Below are positions 43,233-56,150 of a stretch of 64,000 nucleotides of DNA, piece after piece. Within the stretch, counting starts at the first letter, position 1. Each line of letters opens with the position of its first letter. The notes beneath the pieces are model-generated. The model was given only the letters and a program-made list of their open reading frames with translations, did no database searches and was not told the DNA's origin. Source of the DNA: Symsagittifera roscoffensis (taxonomy: Eukaryota > Xenacoelomorpha > Acoela > Convolutidae); contig NC_087063.1 of NCBI RefSeq assembly GCF_963678635.1, positions 8,838,386-8,902,385 on the forward strand, read 5' to 3'. Made by a program: the position numbers and the translations under genes.

Positions 43233-46200
43233 AATAACCGTAAGTATTCTCTGTTTCCAAGAAATTTGTCAGCCAACTATTTGTCTGCTTATTTGGTGTC
43301 TTTTTAGTTGTCACATCTTAGAATCGTTTTTTTTTCTGCTGCTTAGAATCGTTTTTTCTTCTTTTTCTCTTTTTTTATAATAGTTGCTTTTAGTGTTTGA
43401 TTTATTCGTACAATTTGTAATTTTACTCACTTTGACTTTGTCTTTTTTTGTATTTTTTGTTTCGCTAAAAAACATACCTCTGCAGAAACATTTTTTGCTT
43501 TTTTTATCGTTTTAATGACCTAATTTTGGGTCGTTTCAAGAAAAACACAGTTTTAATACTTTTCTCCGCTATTTTCAAATTGGTTGTATGTTTGCCAATC
43601 GGTTTGATGAAAATTCAATTGAAAGATCGACTACTCTTTTGTGTGCTTGTATATTTCCCCAGAATTTTTTTTACTTGACTGCTCTGTCTACAGCCTCCAA
43701 AAAAAATGGTAGGGGAAAAATTGAGCCACATTTTTGATTTTTTCTAGAAAATACCACCTCTCAAATCTGAGTTTACTGCATTGGTAAAAGTAGTATTTGC
43801 AAGTTAGGTATATGCCTTGTGTGCTTGTTATGAGTACCTTTAATTGTATTTTTTGCGCCAATTGTCGGCTTTATTTTTATCGGCTCAATTTCCGAATGAT
43901 TTTTTTTTCATTTTTTTTCTTTGATTTTATAAGAAGTCTTTGGAAATAATTTGGACAAATCTAAAACACTTTCCCAGACCCTTCATATTTAAAATGATAG
44001 TTTTAATTTTGAAAAATCAAAAATGATTGATTTTTTTTTTCAGTTTGCACAATTACTTTAGTTTTAACCTTTTACGAATTTGTTTGCTCAATCAGCTGTT
44101 TCTTTGTAATTTTTTATTGTAGTTAAATGAGTTTGTGTTTTTGCATGTTTGTTGTTTGTTTTTTTTCAAGTTGTTCATCATTAAATGAAAATTTAGCCCA
44201 TATTGTTTTGGAAAGTAGCTGATACAATTAAAAATTGAACGGGAACCAAGCAAGGCTGAATTTTCAGCGCAAAAGAATCAATTAACTTCAAAATTTTTGA
44301 TTATATAAAATAAAATTGCTAGTAGAGTTCATTGTTTTGCTAAGTCTATTTTAGTTGCTGTCTGCTAATTTTTGTTCCTCCAGTTTTGCGTAGTTTGATT
44401 GTGTAAGGACAGTAAAAATGGTAACTAGGTAAGCTTGAAGGGCTATCAAATCAGAAATTACAAAAATTAAATTTTTAGATTATTTTGTATATAATTGCTT
44501 GACGCATTTATAAATTATCCTTTTGTTTGATCTCTAATTTAAAAAAAATTATTAATTTTTTTCTCACGTTGAAATAATTTTGAGCTGGTTTTGGATAAAA
44601 CGTTTATAATTGAAATTTCATTGTCATATCTTTTTCTTTTATATTTGGTAATTTTTTTTTGTTTCATTTTTTCGGTAAATCGTTTTTTTTCCTATCAAAT
44701 TGTTGTTCTTGTCTGATCGGGTTCTCTTTTTTTCTGGAGATAAAAATTGCCTTTTTTGTCTTGATAGTTGTTCAAAATCATTCGTAAACAGTGTCTAGTT
44801 GTATTTCTTGTTATTTTTAGTGTTTCATTCGTTTTTTATCTTTTTTTGTTGAACTAATTAAATGAAGTTTTAAGGTTTTGAGTTATTATGAAATTGAACT
44901 TCGAAAGTTTCTCAGATAACATTTGTTGTTTCTAATCTAATTTGTCGAAGCTCCTGAAATTTTCGATAACATTTTTTGGTATTAATTGTCTTTAATTTAC
45001 TTATTTATAAAGTGAATAAGAATTAGTGGTTTTTGATTCTTTCATCAATTCAGTTTACCGATGGTTCGATCGAGTGTCTTTGGAAAATTTGGATGACAGT
45101 TGTTGCGTCGCAAGTGGTGACAAGCTCTGCTTCGCCTTTAAGTTGATTATTCTCAAAGTCTAACCAGTCATGTCTAAGATTTTGAGTTCAACCCAAACAG
45201 CAGGCTGTGGAAGCTCTTTTGCATACGCGACTACGCCCAAATCTTTTCTCACAAAATAATTTCTCACAAAAATGGCCCTCAGAAAAATAAAACTTTCTGA
45301 CTTTTTTTTGAAGAACTATGCTTCCAAATCTGCGTTTTTGAGTTCAATCAAAAATGGAGGTTGCGTGAATTCTTTCTGCATGAGCGGCAACGCACTTTTT
45401 TTCACTAAAAAGCTCTGATCCCTAATGTTCGAATCTATAGGTTGCTAGAAAACTAGCTCTATTATTGATTATGCCTAGTTTAATTGAGAATATAGTTATT
45501 TCCTTCAAACAAGAGAAAATTTTGAATCATTGACAGGTTTTTGAAAATTTCTTGATTTTACGCAAAAATTACCGCCTCAATTCTCGAGATGTGTTCAATC
45601 GAAAAACCTGGTTTTGGGAATATTCTTTGCTTAAGCGGCCACAGCCTGCTTTTTGCAGTAACAATTATGGATTTGGAAAGTCTTTTAACGCTTTTTACAA
45701 GCTTTTTGAATTTTCGTAGAACATACACAATTAACTCTGAGATACAATTTCACTTGGAAGATTCGGGCACAATAACTGTTCCCGCAGAAGCGGCAGCTCC
45801 TTATTTTTTGTAAGATAAACTTTGTCGCTCTGGAAAAATTGATATCTTATAACCTTTTACTCTTCTCTATTATTATAGTAAAAAACAACTAAGATTTTGG
45901 GCAAAATACAATTCTTGAAATCGCATTTTTTGTGCCGCATCAGTATAGCAAATTCATTCAATATCAAACACGTATCTCCAGCTTTAAGCCCCTAGTTTTT
46001 TTTTGATACATAGACAAATTAAAGTTTAACTAGTTTTTAATCACCTCTCAAAGTTTTTTTTTTGATATTTCTGCTTATGTTTGTGTTGTATCGCGTTTGG
46101 TGCGAAGCTCCACTTCACCTCTGTCTATCAAAGTGATCTTGTTTTGATAACTGAAAAATGCCAGGTTGTGGGAAAAACTTAACCCGCTTCAATAACTTCA

Positions 46201-46729
46201 ATTTGAAAAACGAACTTATTACCAATATTATTGACTTTTAAACAGGTGTTTTGAATTGTTTAAAGCTCATTTTTTGTTCTATTTTGTCATAATCATGACT
46301 CTTGATATTCAATTTGCTACGCTATATTGTGTAGACTACAGAATTGACTTTGTCTAAACGCGCGTGTGTATTTGGGATCGAAATCATGAGTAAAATTTCT
46401 ATAGTAACCGTAGATTTCGGTTTTTTTTTCATTAGATTCGAGATGTTTTCTATCAGCAAAGCGAACGTATGTCTAATTTTTTTGAGTCGAAAACACTTCG
46501 CCGAATTGAAAACTCTTGTAGGTAATTATATTTTTATTCTGCTTGTGTTTGTATTTTCAAACTTTGGTGTTTTATAACGGCCGAAATGTTCCTGTAAGCC
46601 CCTTGTACCAAAATAGATCAACTTTAGATGGAAATGCGTGCTGAGAAAAACCAAATTTGCAAACATTTCCAAAAAAAGCATGTTTGACTTGCTTTGTTTC
46701 AGAAGTTTGGGAAAATTCAAACATATCTA

Positions 46730-46905
46730 TGACGGGTCAAACAAACAAACTTAAAAAAAAAGTCGGTCGAGATAGTCTAAACATATTGAGTTTTGGTTGA
46801 GAAAGTCTAAACATATCTGGGTTGAACATAGTCGAAATCTTTTTTTTTGTTGGGTCGAGAAAGTCGAAACAAACCAAAGTTTTGTCGAGAAATTCGAAAT
46901 GTACC
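46730..46905. repeat. Truncated 30-bp minisatellite at the end of copy 1
   Basis: About five units of the gtcgagaaagtcgaaac type, cut off at the duplication junction at 46,909. Confidence 0.85.
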
Positions 46906-46909
46906 AAAA

Positions 46910-49900
46910 ACGTGATTTCATTTCATTATAATTTTTTTCTTTGATGATTCGAGTTTCAAAAAAATGCTCAGCGCCAATCTTACAACGAGTGTTGGATTTT
47001 TTTTACTATTCAGATAAATTTTTGGAATTGATTACACCCAAAAAAACTGCAGAAAATCTTGAACAAAGAAATGCAGCTATATTTTATATTTTCCTAGGTC
47101 GGATCATTTTTGGGTACTCGCATAATGTCAACTGTTTTCCGATCTTCGAAATCGTGTTGAAAGACCGACGTGGTATTTTTAGCGACAGTTCTTTGATGAT
47201 TTAAAAGGCATGTGTTATTTGTGGCGTCCGTCATGATGGAGATATTGAATGTTGGAAATTTATCTGCAGTTAATTTCAGCCATTGAGTATTCAATTGAAT
47301 ATCAGTTTTTAGGATTTAAAAATTTTACAAAAATTGAAAAATATCACAGAAAGCGGATTAATCCAGGCCATTAAAATTAAAATGTTCAATTAAAAAATCA
47401 GCAGATAGATGAAATTTCAAATATTGCGAAATCGAAGTCGGCTATTGGAAAAAACTGAAACAAAAAACAAAAATTTAGTGTATCTTATCTCTGCACGAAA
47501 TGTACAGCTTTTGAAAAACCATAGCTGCTGTGTAAAAAGCGTTACCAAAATAGTGGTGCCGGACATTAGGCAGACGGAACTTGAAGCCGAATTGTAAAAT
47601 TAGGGCTTTCAAGCCAAAAGTTTTCTCAAAAGCTGTGGAATGTTGTTATTTTGAAGACTGTTATGAGCAGTTATGTACACACGGATGCCACTCCTAAATG
47701 GTGCATTGTAATGAGTAACAAATATTATGGACTAATTTGGTCCTAATTTTTGAAAATTACCATTTTACAGATAAAACAATAGCGTAAAGATGTAAAGTTG
47801 AAAATTTGACTTGAAATCCTGTCGGTTTGAAGTCCCGTCGGCCTGTTGTTCTAGATCCTAAGAATAGTAGCTTAGTTGAAGTTTAGCTTGAAATTCATAT
47901 GGCGTGTAAGCAAAGTGGTCTCAGATGCTAACGGTTACGAAGCAAAAAGTGGAAAAGTATTCAAGCAGACCCATTATAAAGTAGAAAAACACTGTATTAA
48001 CCAATCCGAATCGAGAACAGAGAGCAAACTAGAAAAAAATTAGTAATTAAAAAATCTTAAGTTTGCTTTCTGTTCTCGATTTTAATGCATAATAACCGTA
48101 AGTATTCTCTGTTTCCAAGAAATTTGTCAGCCAACTATTTGTCTGCTTATTTGGTGTCTTTTTAGTTGTCACATCTTAGAATCGTTTTTTTTTCTGCTGC
48201 TTAGAATCGTTTTTTCTTCTTTTTCTCTTTTTTTATAATAGTTGCTTTTAGTGTTTGATTTATTCGTACAATTTGTAATTTTACTCACTTTGACTTTGTC
48301 TTTTTTTGTATTTTTTGTTTCGCTAAAAAACATACCTCTGCAGAAACATTTTTTGCTTTTTTTATCGTTTTAATGACCTAATTTTGGGTCGTTTCAAGAA
48401 AAACACAGTTTTAATACTTTTCTCCGCTATTTTCAAATTGGTTGTATGTTTGCCAATCGGTTTGATGAAAATTCAATTGAAAGATCGACTACTCTTTTGT
48501 GTGCTTGTATATTTCCCCAGAATTTTTTTTACTTGACTGCTCTGTCTACAGCCTCCAAAAAAAATGGTAGGGGAAAAATTGAGCCACATTTTTGATTTTT
48601 TCTAGAAAATACCACCTCTCAAATCTGAGTTTACTGCATTGGTAAAAGTAGTATTTGCAAGTTAGGTATATGCCTTGTGTGCTTGTTATGAGTACCTTTA
48701 ATTGTATTTTTTGCGCCAATTGTCGGCTTTATTTTTATCGGCTCAATTTCCGAATGATTTTTTTTTCATTTTTTTTCTTTGATTTTATAAGAAGTCTTTG
48801 GAAATAATTTGGACAAATCTAAAACACTTTCCCAGACCCTTCATATTTAAAATGATAGTTTTAATTTTGAAAAATCAAAAATGATTGATTTTTTTTTTCA
48901 GTTTGCACAATTACTTTAGTTTTAACCTTTTACGAATTTGTTTGCTCAATCAGCTGTTTCTTTGTAATTTTTTATTGTAGTTAAATGAGTTTGTGTTTTT
49001 GCATGTTTGTTGTTTGTTTTTTTTTCAAGTTGTTCATCATTAAATGAAAATTTAGCCCATATTGTTTTGGAAAGTAGCTGATACAATTAAAAATTGAACG
49101 GGAACCAAGCAAGGCTGAATTTTCAGCGCAAAAGAATCAATTAACTTCAAAAGTTTTGATTATATAAAATAAAATTGCTAGTAGAGTTCATTGTTTTGCT
49201 AAGTCTATTTTAGTTGCTGTCTGCTAATTTTTGTTCCTCCAGTTTTGCGTAGTTTGATTGTGTAAGGACAGTAAAAATGGTAACTAGGTAAGCTTGAAGG
49301 GCTATCAAATCAGAAATTACAAAAATTAAATTTTTAGATTATTTTGTATATAATTGCTTGACGCATTTATAAATTATCCTTTTGTTTGATCTCTAATTTA
49401 AAAAAAATTATTAATTTTTTTCTCACGTTGAAATAATTTTGAGCTGGTTTTGGATAAAACGTTTATAATTGAAATTTCATTGTCATATCTTTTTCTTTTA
49501 TATTTGGTAATTTTTTTTTGTTTCATTTTTTCGGTAAATCGTTTTTTTTCCTATCAAATTGTTGTTCTTGTCTGATCGGGTTCTCTTTTTTTCTGGAGAT
49601 AAAATTGCCTTTTTTGTCTTGATAGTTGTTCAAAATCATTCGTAAACAGTGTCTAGTTGTATTTCTTGTTATTTTTAGTGTTTCATTCGTTTTTTATCTT
49701 TTTTTGTTGAACTAATTAAATGAAGTTTTAAGGTTTTGAGTTATTATGAAATTGAACTTCGAAAGTTTCTCAGATAACATTTGTTGTTTCTAATCTAATT
49801 TGTCGAAGCTCCTGAAATTTTCGATAACATTTTTTGGTATTAATTGTCTTTAATTTACGTATTTATAAAGTGAATAAGAATTAGTGGTTTTTGATTCTTT

Positions 49901-51767
49901 CATCAATTCAGTTTACCGATGGTTCGATCGAGTGTCTTTGGAAAATTTGGATGACAGTTGTTGCGTCGCAAGTGGTGACAAGCTCTGCTTCGCCTTTAAG
50001 TTGATTATTCTCAAAGTCTAACCAGTCATGTCTAAGATTTTGAGTTCAACCCAAACAGCAGGCTGTGGAAGCTCTTTTGCATACGCGACTACGCCCAAAT
50101 CTTTTCTCACAAAATAATTTCTCACAAAAATGGCCCTCAGAAAAATAAAACTTTCTGACTTTTTTTTGAAGAACTATGCTTCCAAATCTGCGTTTTTGAG
50201 TTCAATCAAAAATGGAGGTTGCGTGAATTCTTTCTGCATGAGCGGCAACGCACTTTTTTTCACTAAAAAGCTCTGATCCCTAATGTTCGAATCTATAGGT
50301 TGCTAGAAAACTAGCTCTATTATTGATTATGCCTAGTTTAATTGAGAATATAGTTATTTCCTTCAAACAAGAGAAAATTTTGAATCATTGACAGGTTTTT
50401 GAAAATTTCTTGATTTTACGCAAAAATTACCGCCTCAATTCTCGAGATGTGTTCAATCGAAAAACCTGGTTTTGGGAATATTCTTTGCTTAAGCGGCCAC
50501 AGCCTGCTTTTTGCAGTAACAATTATGGATTTGGAAAGTCTTTTAACGCTTTTTACAAGCTTTTTGAATTTTCGTAGAACATACACAATTAACTCTGAGA
50601 TACAATTTCACTTGGAAGATTCGGGCACAATAACTGTTCCCGCAGAAGCGGCAGCTCCTTATTTTTTGTAAGATAAACTTTGTCGCTCTGGAAAAATTGA
50701 TATCTTATAACCTTTTACTCTTCTCTATTATTATAGTAAAAAACAACTAAGATTTTGGGCAAAATACAATTCTTGAAATCGCATTTTTTGTGCCGCATCA
50801 GTATAGCAAATTCATTCAATATCAAACACGTATCTCCAGCTTTAAGCCCCTAGTTTTTTTTTGATACAGAGACAAATTAAAGTTTAACTAGTTTTTAATC
50901 ACCTCTCAAAGTTTTTTTTTTGATATTTCTGCTTATGTTTGTGTTGTATCGCGTTTGGTGCGAAGCTCCACTTCACCTCTGTCTATCAAAGTGATCTTGT
51001 TTTGATAACTGAAAAATGCCAGGTTGTGGGAAAAACTTAACCCGCTTCAATAACTTCAATTTGAAAAACGAACTTATTACCAATATTATTGACTTTTAAA
51101 CAGGTGTTTTGAATTGTTTAAAGCTCATTTTTTGTTCTATTTTGTCATAATCATGACTCTTGATATTCAATTTGCTACGCTATATTGTGTAGACTACAGA
51201 ATTGACTTTGTCTAAACGCGCGTGTGTATTTGGGATCGAAATCATGAGTAAAATTTCTATAGTAACCGTAGATTTCGGTTTTTTTTTCATTAGATTCGAG
51301 ATGTTTTCTATCAGCAAAGCGAACGTATGTCTAATTTTTTTGAGTCGAAAACACTTCGCCGAATTGAAAACTCTTGTAGGTAATTATATTTTTATTCTGC
51401 TTGTGTTTGTATTTTCAAACTTTGGTGTTTTATAACGGCCGAAATGTTCCTGTAAGCCCTTTGTACCAAAATAGATCAACTTTAGATGGAAATGCGTGCT
51501 GAGAAAAACCAAATTTGCAAACATTTCCAAAAAAAGCATGTTTGACTTGCTTTGTTTCAGAAGTTTGGGAAAATTCAAACATATCTATGACGGGTCAAAC
51601 AAACAAACTTAAAAAAAAAGTCGGTCGAGATAGTCTAAACATATTGAGTTTTGGTTGAGAAAGTCTAAACATATCTGGGTTGAACATAGTCGAAATCTTT
51701 TTTTTTTGTTGGGTCGAGAAAGTCGAAACAAACCAAAGTTTGTCGAGAAATTCGAAATGTACCAAAA
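46910..51767. repeat. 4,858-bp direct repeat, copy 2
   Basis: Tandem second copy, head to tail and abutting copy 1. At the junction, the end of the minisatellite (gtaccaaa) meets aacgtgatttc, while copy 2 itself continues from gtaccaaaa into more minisatellite. So the duplication broke inside the array on one side, at unrelated DNA on the other, with about 2 bp (aa) of microhomology. The same small frames are preserved. Confidence 0.96.
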
Positions 51768-52032
51768 TTTGGTCGATAGAGTCGAAACACACCGAAATTT
51801 GGTCGAAACGGCCGAAACATACCAATTTTGGTCGATAAAGTCGAAATATACCCAAATTTGGTCGAGAATGTTGAAATATACCAAAATTTGGTCGAGACGG
51901 CCAAAACATACCAGTTTTTGTTCGTGAAAGTTGAAATATTCCAAAATTTTGTCGAGAAAGTCGAATTATATCAAAATTTGGGCGAGAAAGTCGAAACACA
52001 CCGAAATTTGGTCGAGACGGTCGAAACATAAA
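51588..52032. repeat. 30-bp minisatellite, block 1
   Basis: About 14 units of consensus accaaaatttggtcgagaaa followed by gtcgaaacat. The 30-bp length keeps several frames open on both strands (for example minus FRLSRPNFGM repeats, 144 codons). I read these as repeat by-products. Confidence 0.93.
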
Positions 52033-52224
52033 TAAAGCACCTCGAACCGGGAAGCTATCGTCTAAATTCCGTTAGTTTCTGATTGTCGTCTAGTTTCCTA
52101 AAACCCTATACAAATAGCTTAGTTGTATTACATCATCTAGAGAAACTTAATTTGTTGGCAAATTGATTTACTGTAAGAAAGAAGGCAGTATTTCTTCGAA
52201 AAATAGTCGATACTTACCCATGTA

Positions 52225-52560
52225 GTCGAGACAGTCAAACTTACCCATTTTTGGCCGAGAAAATTGAAACATATCTATGACTGGTCGATCAAACGAACTT
52301 TTTGAAAATGTCGGTCAAGACAGTCGCGAAAGTCGGACCATATCGAATTTTGGCCGAGAAAGTTGAAACATATCGGAACTGGGTCTAACAAAGTCGAAAA
52401 AAAGCAAAATTTTGTCGAGAAAGTCGAAATATACCAAACTTTGGTCTCGAGAAAGCCGAGACAAACCGAAATTTGTTCGAGAAAATCGAAATGTACCAAA
52501 ATTTGGTCGAGAAAGTTGAAACATACCAAACTTTGGTCAAGACGGTTGAAACATAAATCA
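52225..52560. repeat. 30-bp minisatellite, block 2
   Basis: The same unit as block 1. The tail after each block is also repeated: aagcacctcgaaccgggaag at 52,036 and aagcacctcgacccgggaag at 52,561, each followed by ctaaattccgtt. So a higher-order unit of about 525 bp was duplicated. Confidence 0.9.
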
Positions 52561-52619
52561 AGCACCTCGACCCGGGAAGTTATCGTCTAAATTCCGTTGT
52601 TTTCTGATCGCCGTCTAGA

Positions 52620-53640
52620 ACCCTACAATTAGATTTTTTCGATTTGCGAAAAACGCATTTCTGACTAGAGAATTGAGTCCACAGTCAATGATGGATTCAA
52701 GTTTTTTGGTATATTGGACAGCTCGTTTACCTTTGGAGCTTACTTTACTTTTAACTCTTTTGTATGGGCAAAAGTATCCGGCGTTTCTGATTAAGTGCCT
52801 GCGTGAAATTTGCCTTACGTTCTGACATTTTAAAGTGGGCTTTTTTATATAGCTTTTGATGGAACGGAGACACGAAATTTAGTAGTTGATAATCAGTTTT
52901 CATGCGCTGTTACAAAAAAAGCTGATTAAATCCTTAATTCTGAACTCTTCGAAAACATTAGCCTGTGTGCTGTCTTTTTTTTCTCAAAAATGGCAGGTTA
53001 TTTGATAAACTTCAGCAAATTTAATTTCAAAGCAACCCTTGTCCTTAAGGCATTAGTAAATTGTCAGATGATAAATTGAATTAACATTTTGTTTCCAGTC
53101 TTTTTTCAAATTGGATATTCTCTTGTGAATCATTTTGTTACCCTTTTAACGAAGACCAACACGCTTTAGAAAGTATCTTCTCCCTTGAGGCGTGTTGATA
53201 TGCTGCCCTTTTTAAATTTTGTTCTCTTTTTTTTTCTGGATGCCGAAAGTGGCATCGATTTAATAGAAAGAAAAAAACAATTATCATGATGACTGACTTT
53301 CTTCACTTAAGAACTAATTTAATTAAACATTTCAAAAGTACCTTCCTTTTCTTTCGGCTTGTTGCGAATTGACCTGATTGTGATTTTTTTTCTAACTTGA
53401 GATCGAAGATAAGGATTTTGATTTTTTGAGCTAATAATTAGTTATTCGTGTATCCATCAACCTAACAGCCTATAACTAAATCACACAGTGTTTTTTATTT
53501 ATCATTTGTAAAGTCTTCCCTTCATTCAATTTAACATCAATTTTTTATTGATAAGGTAAATTAATAATCGCTAGTTGTTCTGCAATTTTTTTGAAATAAT
53601 AATCAAGGAGTGGGAGGAGAAATTTAAAAAAATAGATATT
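52620..53640. other. AT-rich non-coding stretch
   Basis: Nothing recognised beyond T-runs. Confidence 0.5.
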
Positions 53641-53900
53641 TATTGCAGGGGTGGGGGGGAGGGTGTTTCGTCCGCTACCCGCTACCATCCCTTTTCAGAG
53701 ATTCGACCCCCTCGCCAACCAAAGGGTACCTTCTTTGGCATTATGGCATTATTTTGAGACATCTATCTTTGGCCGACCAACCTAAAATTTTTCGAACGGC
53801 GCGTCGGGCGCCAATATATATATATAATAATTTTGCGGGGGAACAAAACGTTCCAAAAAGTGCCCGAAAACGCCATTTTGGCCTATTTTTTTTTTCAGAA
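53640..53900 (+). repeat. GC-richer repeat fragment related to the MULE left flank
   Basis: attcgaccccctcgccaacc followed by aaagg and ccttctttggcat (53,701-53,741) matches the reverse complement of 36,330-36,365. The rest (gcgcgtcgggcgcc, at-dinucleotide run at 53,813-53,827) is not matched elsewhere in the window. It is preceded by a G-run (ggggtggggggga). Confidence 0.55.
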
Positions 53901-55270
53901 AATGTTACTGACTTTATACTGTTCTGTCTGTACTCTAAAAATGTGACAAGTTTTTTGAAATGTTATCGAAAATCTCAGCCCCCCACATAAAGAAAGTCTT
54001 ATATATGTCCCTGATTTTTCAATTTTTCTGAATGGGAAAAAAATTTATTTTTTTGAGCGTCTCGTGGTAACTAAATAGACAATAATTTGGTAAAGTTTCT
54101 TCGCCACAGGCAAGCTATTGAAAAAAAAATCCATTAATCTATTGAAAAAAAAAATATTATTACATATATGCAGAATAATGGTATTAATTATAAATAGAAG
54201 TTGTTAATCTGGAGTTAAATAATTGTGTCTCTGGCTTAAATATCGGCCTTTACAATGTTTAAGTCTGCCTGTCTGACATTATCTGTAAACAAGCGAATTA
54301 AACTGATGAGGGATTATGTGAACAGGAATTGTTTTCCGTCCCAGAGGTCTGTAATAAACTACCTTTTCATCTTGCGCTCTTCTACGTGTGTAACTTCACA
54401 GCCTTGGCCCCCTCGAGACATTACGAATGCGCCCAATTTGAGACGAATTTGGGCAAAAAGTGAAGAAACAAAGAAATGATGCTGAGGACTAGCGCCACTC
54501 AATTCTAATAACAAGCTCTGCGGCACTCAGATTATTGGCAACGGGATTTCAAAAAGGGCGTCAAATTGGGTCGATCGCGCCAATTTTTAATTGCTTTATA
54601 CGGTAAAACTTAACTTCCCACTTTCTGAAATTACATTATCTGCTTTTTCCTGTGTAAGATTGATTAACTATTACTGACTTATTGCCTGCGGATAACTGAT
54701 TTGTTATGACGAGTAAATTATTAACCGAATACATTCTGTTCAATTGTAGTTTACAATTTGTTGTGTTATCAATTTTGACCCTGTTGTTATTCTGTGATTC
54801 TGGCAATGCAGAGCTGATGCGTCATCATCACATCGGAACCAAAAAGTAAGTCCAGGTTTAGAATTGTTTCGCATATTTCTGAATTTTTTAAAAAGTTTTT
54901 GTTATAGAAGCAGTCCTAATATTACACTAGCAGGTGTCATGTAATCGGTAACTAGTTTTTTTTTCATTGTACAAATTTTGAAAATTTTGCAAGAAACGTG
55001 AAGTTGACAATATATGCAGATGCTGACCCAGGTCCATATTAAATAGTTCAAAAGATTACATGGTTCATATTATGTTCTGTTATTACTTTGTTCTGTGGTT
55101 GAAACCTAATTTTAAAAAAGCTGTTTTTTCTAGGCTTGTAGTTTTTGATTCAATTTACGTCGGCTGAATTTCCATTTTTTGTAATTATCAATTATATTCT
55201 CTAATACAGCATGTTATTTCCAAATAAGACCAAGCCGTTTGCATTGCATACTTAATAAGTGTTTGAATGA
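53901..55270. other. AT-rich non-coding stretch
   Basis: A 74-codon frame at 54,255-54,479 is slightly less AT-rich than its surroundings but is unrecognised. Confidence 0.45.
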
Positions 55271-55279
55271 AACCACATT

Positions 55280-56150
55280 GAAACAAAGATAGCCGGTTAC
55301 TGTGCAAGTAACACAGAGCAAGAAACTATAGATTAGACAAATTCGACAGTCATTCTAACATAAGCAAAATGGAAAACAAGTTTTGTAGAAAAACGTCTCG
55401 AAAAACCAAAAAAAAAATTGTTTGAAATTTTTCATTTTTTTGAAGTTTTAGTTCAGACCATTTCTCCACGAGAGGAAAGACCAACATACAAGTTGTACAT
55501 CTCATCACGGAAAACGGCTGTTGTGCCCCTGCTTAAGAATTGTATGCATATTTTTTGGTTATTTTTCTGGGCTGTCTATTGTTGCCTCACCCTCAAGCAA
55601 CGAGCACGGATCATGGTGGGCCTCCAAAATCCGACCTGTCGATTGAGAGGCGGAGACGTAATCAATTCACCACCGCTCCCCTCTCAGAACCAGTTCACTT
55701 TTTTGGAATCAAAAACTTCAAGTTTTGTGAATTATTGAAGGATTTGATTGCAAAAATAATACTCATAAAACTGCAGTAAACTAATTTTTTTTTTAACTTA
55801 AGTTAAGATATTGGAAGCCTATAAGCCATTAAATTTAGCTATTAATGCTCTCAGCTATTTTTTTTGGCCTTTCTGACTGTATTTTCACAAAAAAGGACCA
55901 AAAAAGCAAAAAAAAAGACCAAAAAAATAGTTTTTCTTTAAATCTTTTTGTGTTTTTAAATGCATTTTTCTACACCACTTGTAGAAAAACTATAGAAGTA
56001 TTCTTAATATTACACCTTGGATAAACCGGTTTTTATGACACTGGGAAAATTTTTTAACCCTTTTTTTGATGTCGTTCGAATCACGACTTAAGGATTTTTT
56101 GTAAAATGTTAAGTTTAATTCTCAACTCTCTCCGATGATTATTTGTTAGC
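55280..56150 (+). repeat. Second copy of the 13.2-kb interspersed repeat, interrupted by the SINE
   Basis: Matches 13,203 at its start and 13,620-13,690 near its end (see that entry). The S1 SINE at 55,466-55,684 lies between these matches, so the SINE probably inserted into this older repeat. Confidence 0.5.
55466..55684 (-). mobile_element. tRNA-derived SINE, copy 2 (family S1, reverse orientation)
   Basis: Read on the minus strand: ggggagcggtggtgaattga, the arm cctctcaatcgacagg, tgatccgtgctcgttgcttg, cagcccagaaaaataacc, aagcaggggcacaacag and tatgttggtctttcc, aligning with 33,350-33,583 along its length. The B box is damaged (ggattttggaggccc in place of a gttcgaa core). Confidence 0.88.

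Larger units (their letters stand above)
42052..46909. repeat. 4,858-bp direct repeat, copy 1
   Basis: The unit begins at cgtgatttcatttcattata and ends within a 30-bp minisatellite (gaaatgtaccaaaa). Every landmark recurs exactly 4,858 bp later. I noticed about seven differences, mostly single bases or homopolymer indels (for example 44,301 and 46,015). No host gene or transposase is recognised inside. Open frames of 60-90 codons exist on both strands (42,083-42,346; 45,589-45,813; 46,344-46,577) but match nothing I know. Interspersed repeat B lies at about 43.26-43.56 kb. Confidence 0.96.

Noticed and set aside
51595-52029. ORFs of 111-144 codons (FRLSRPNFG repeats)
   Set aside because: By-products of the 30-bp minisatellite, open in several frames on both strands.
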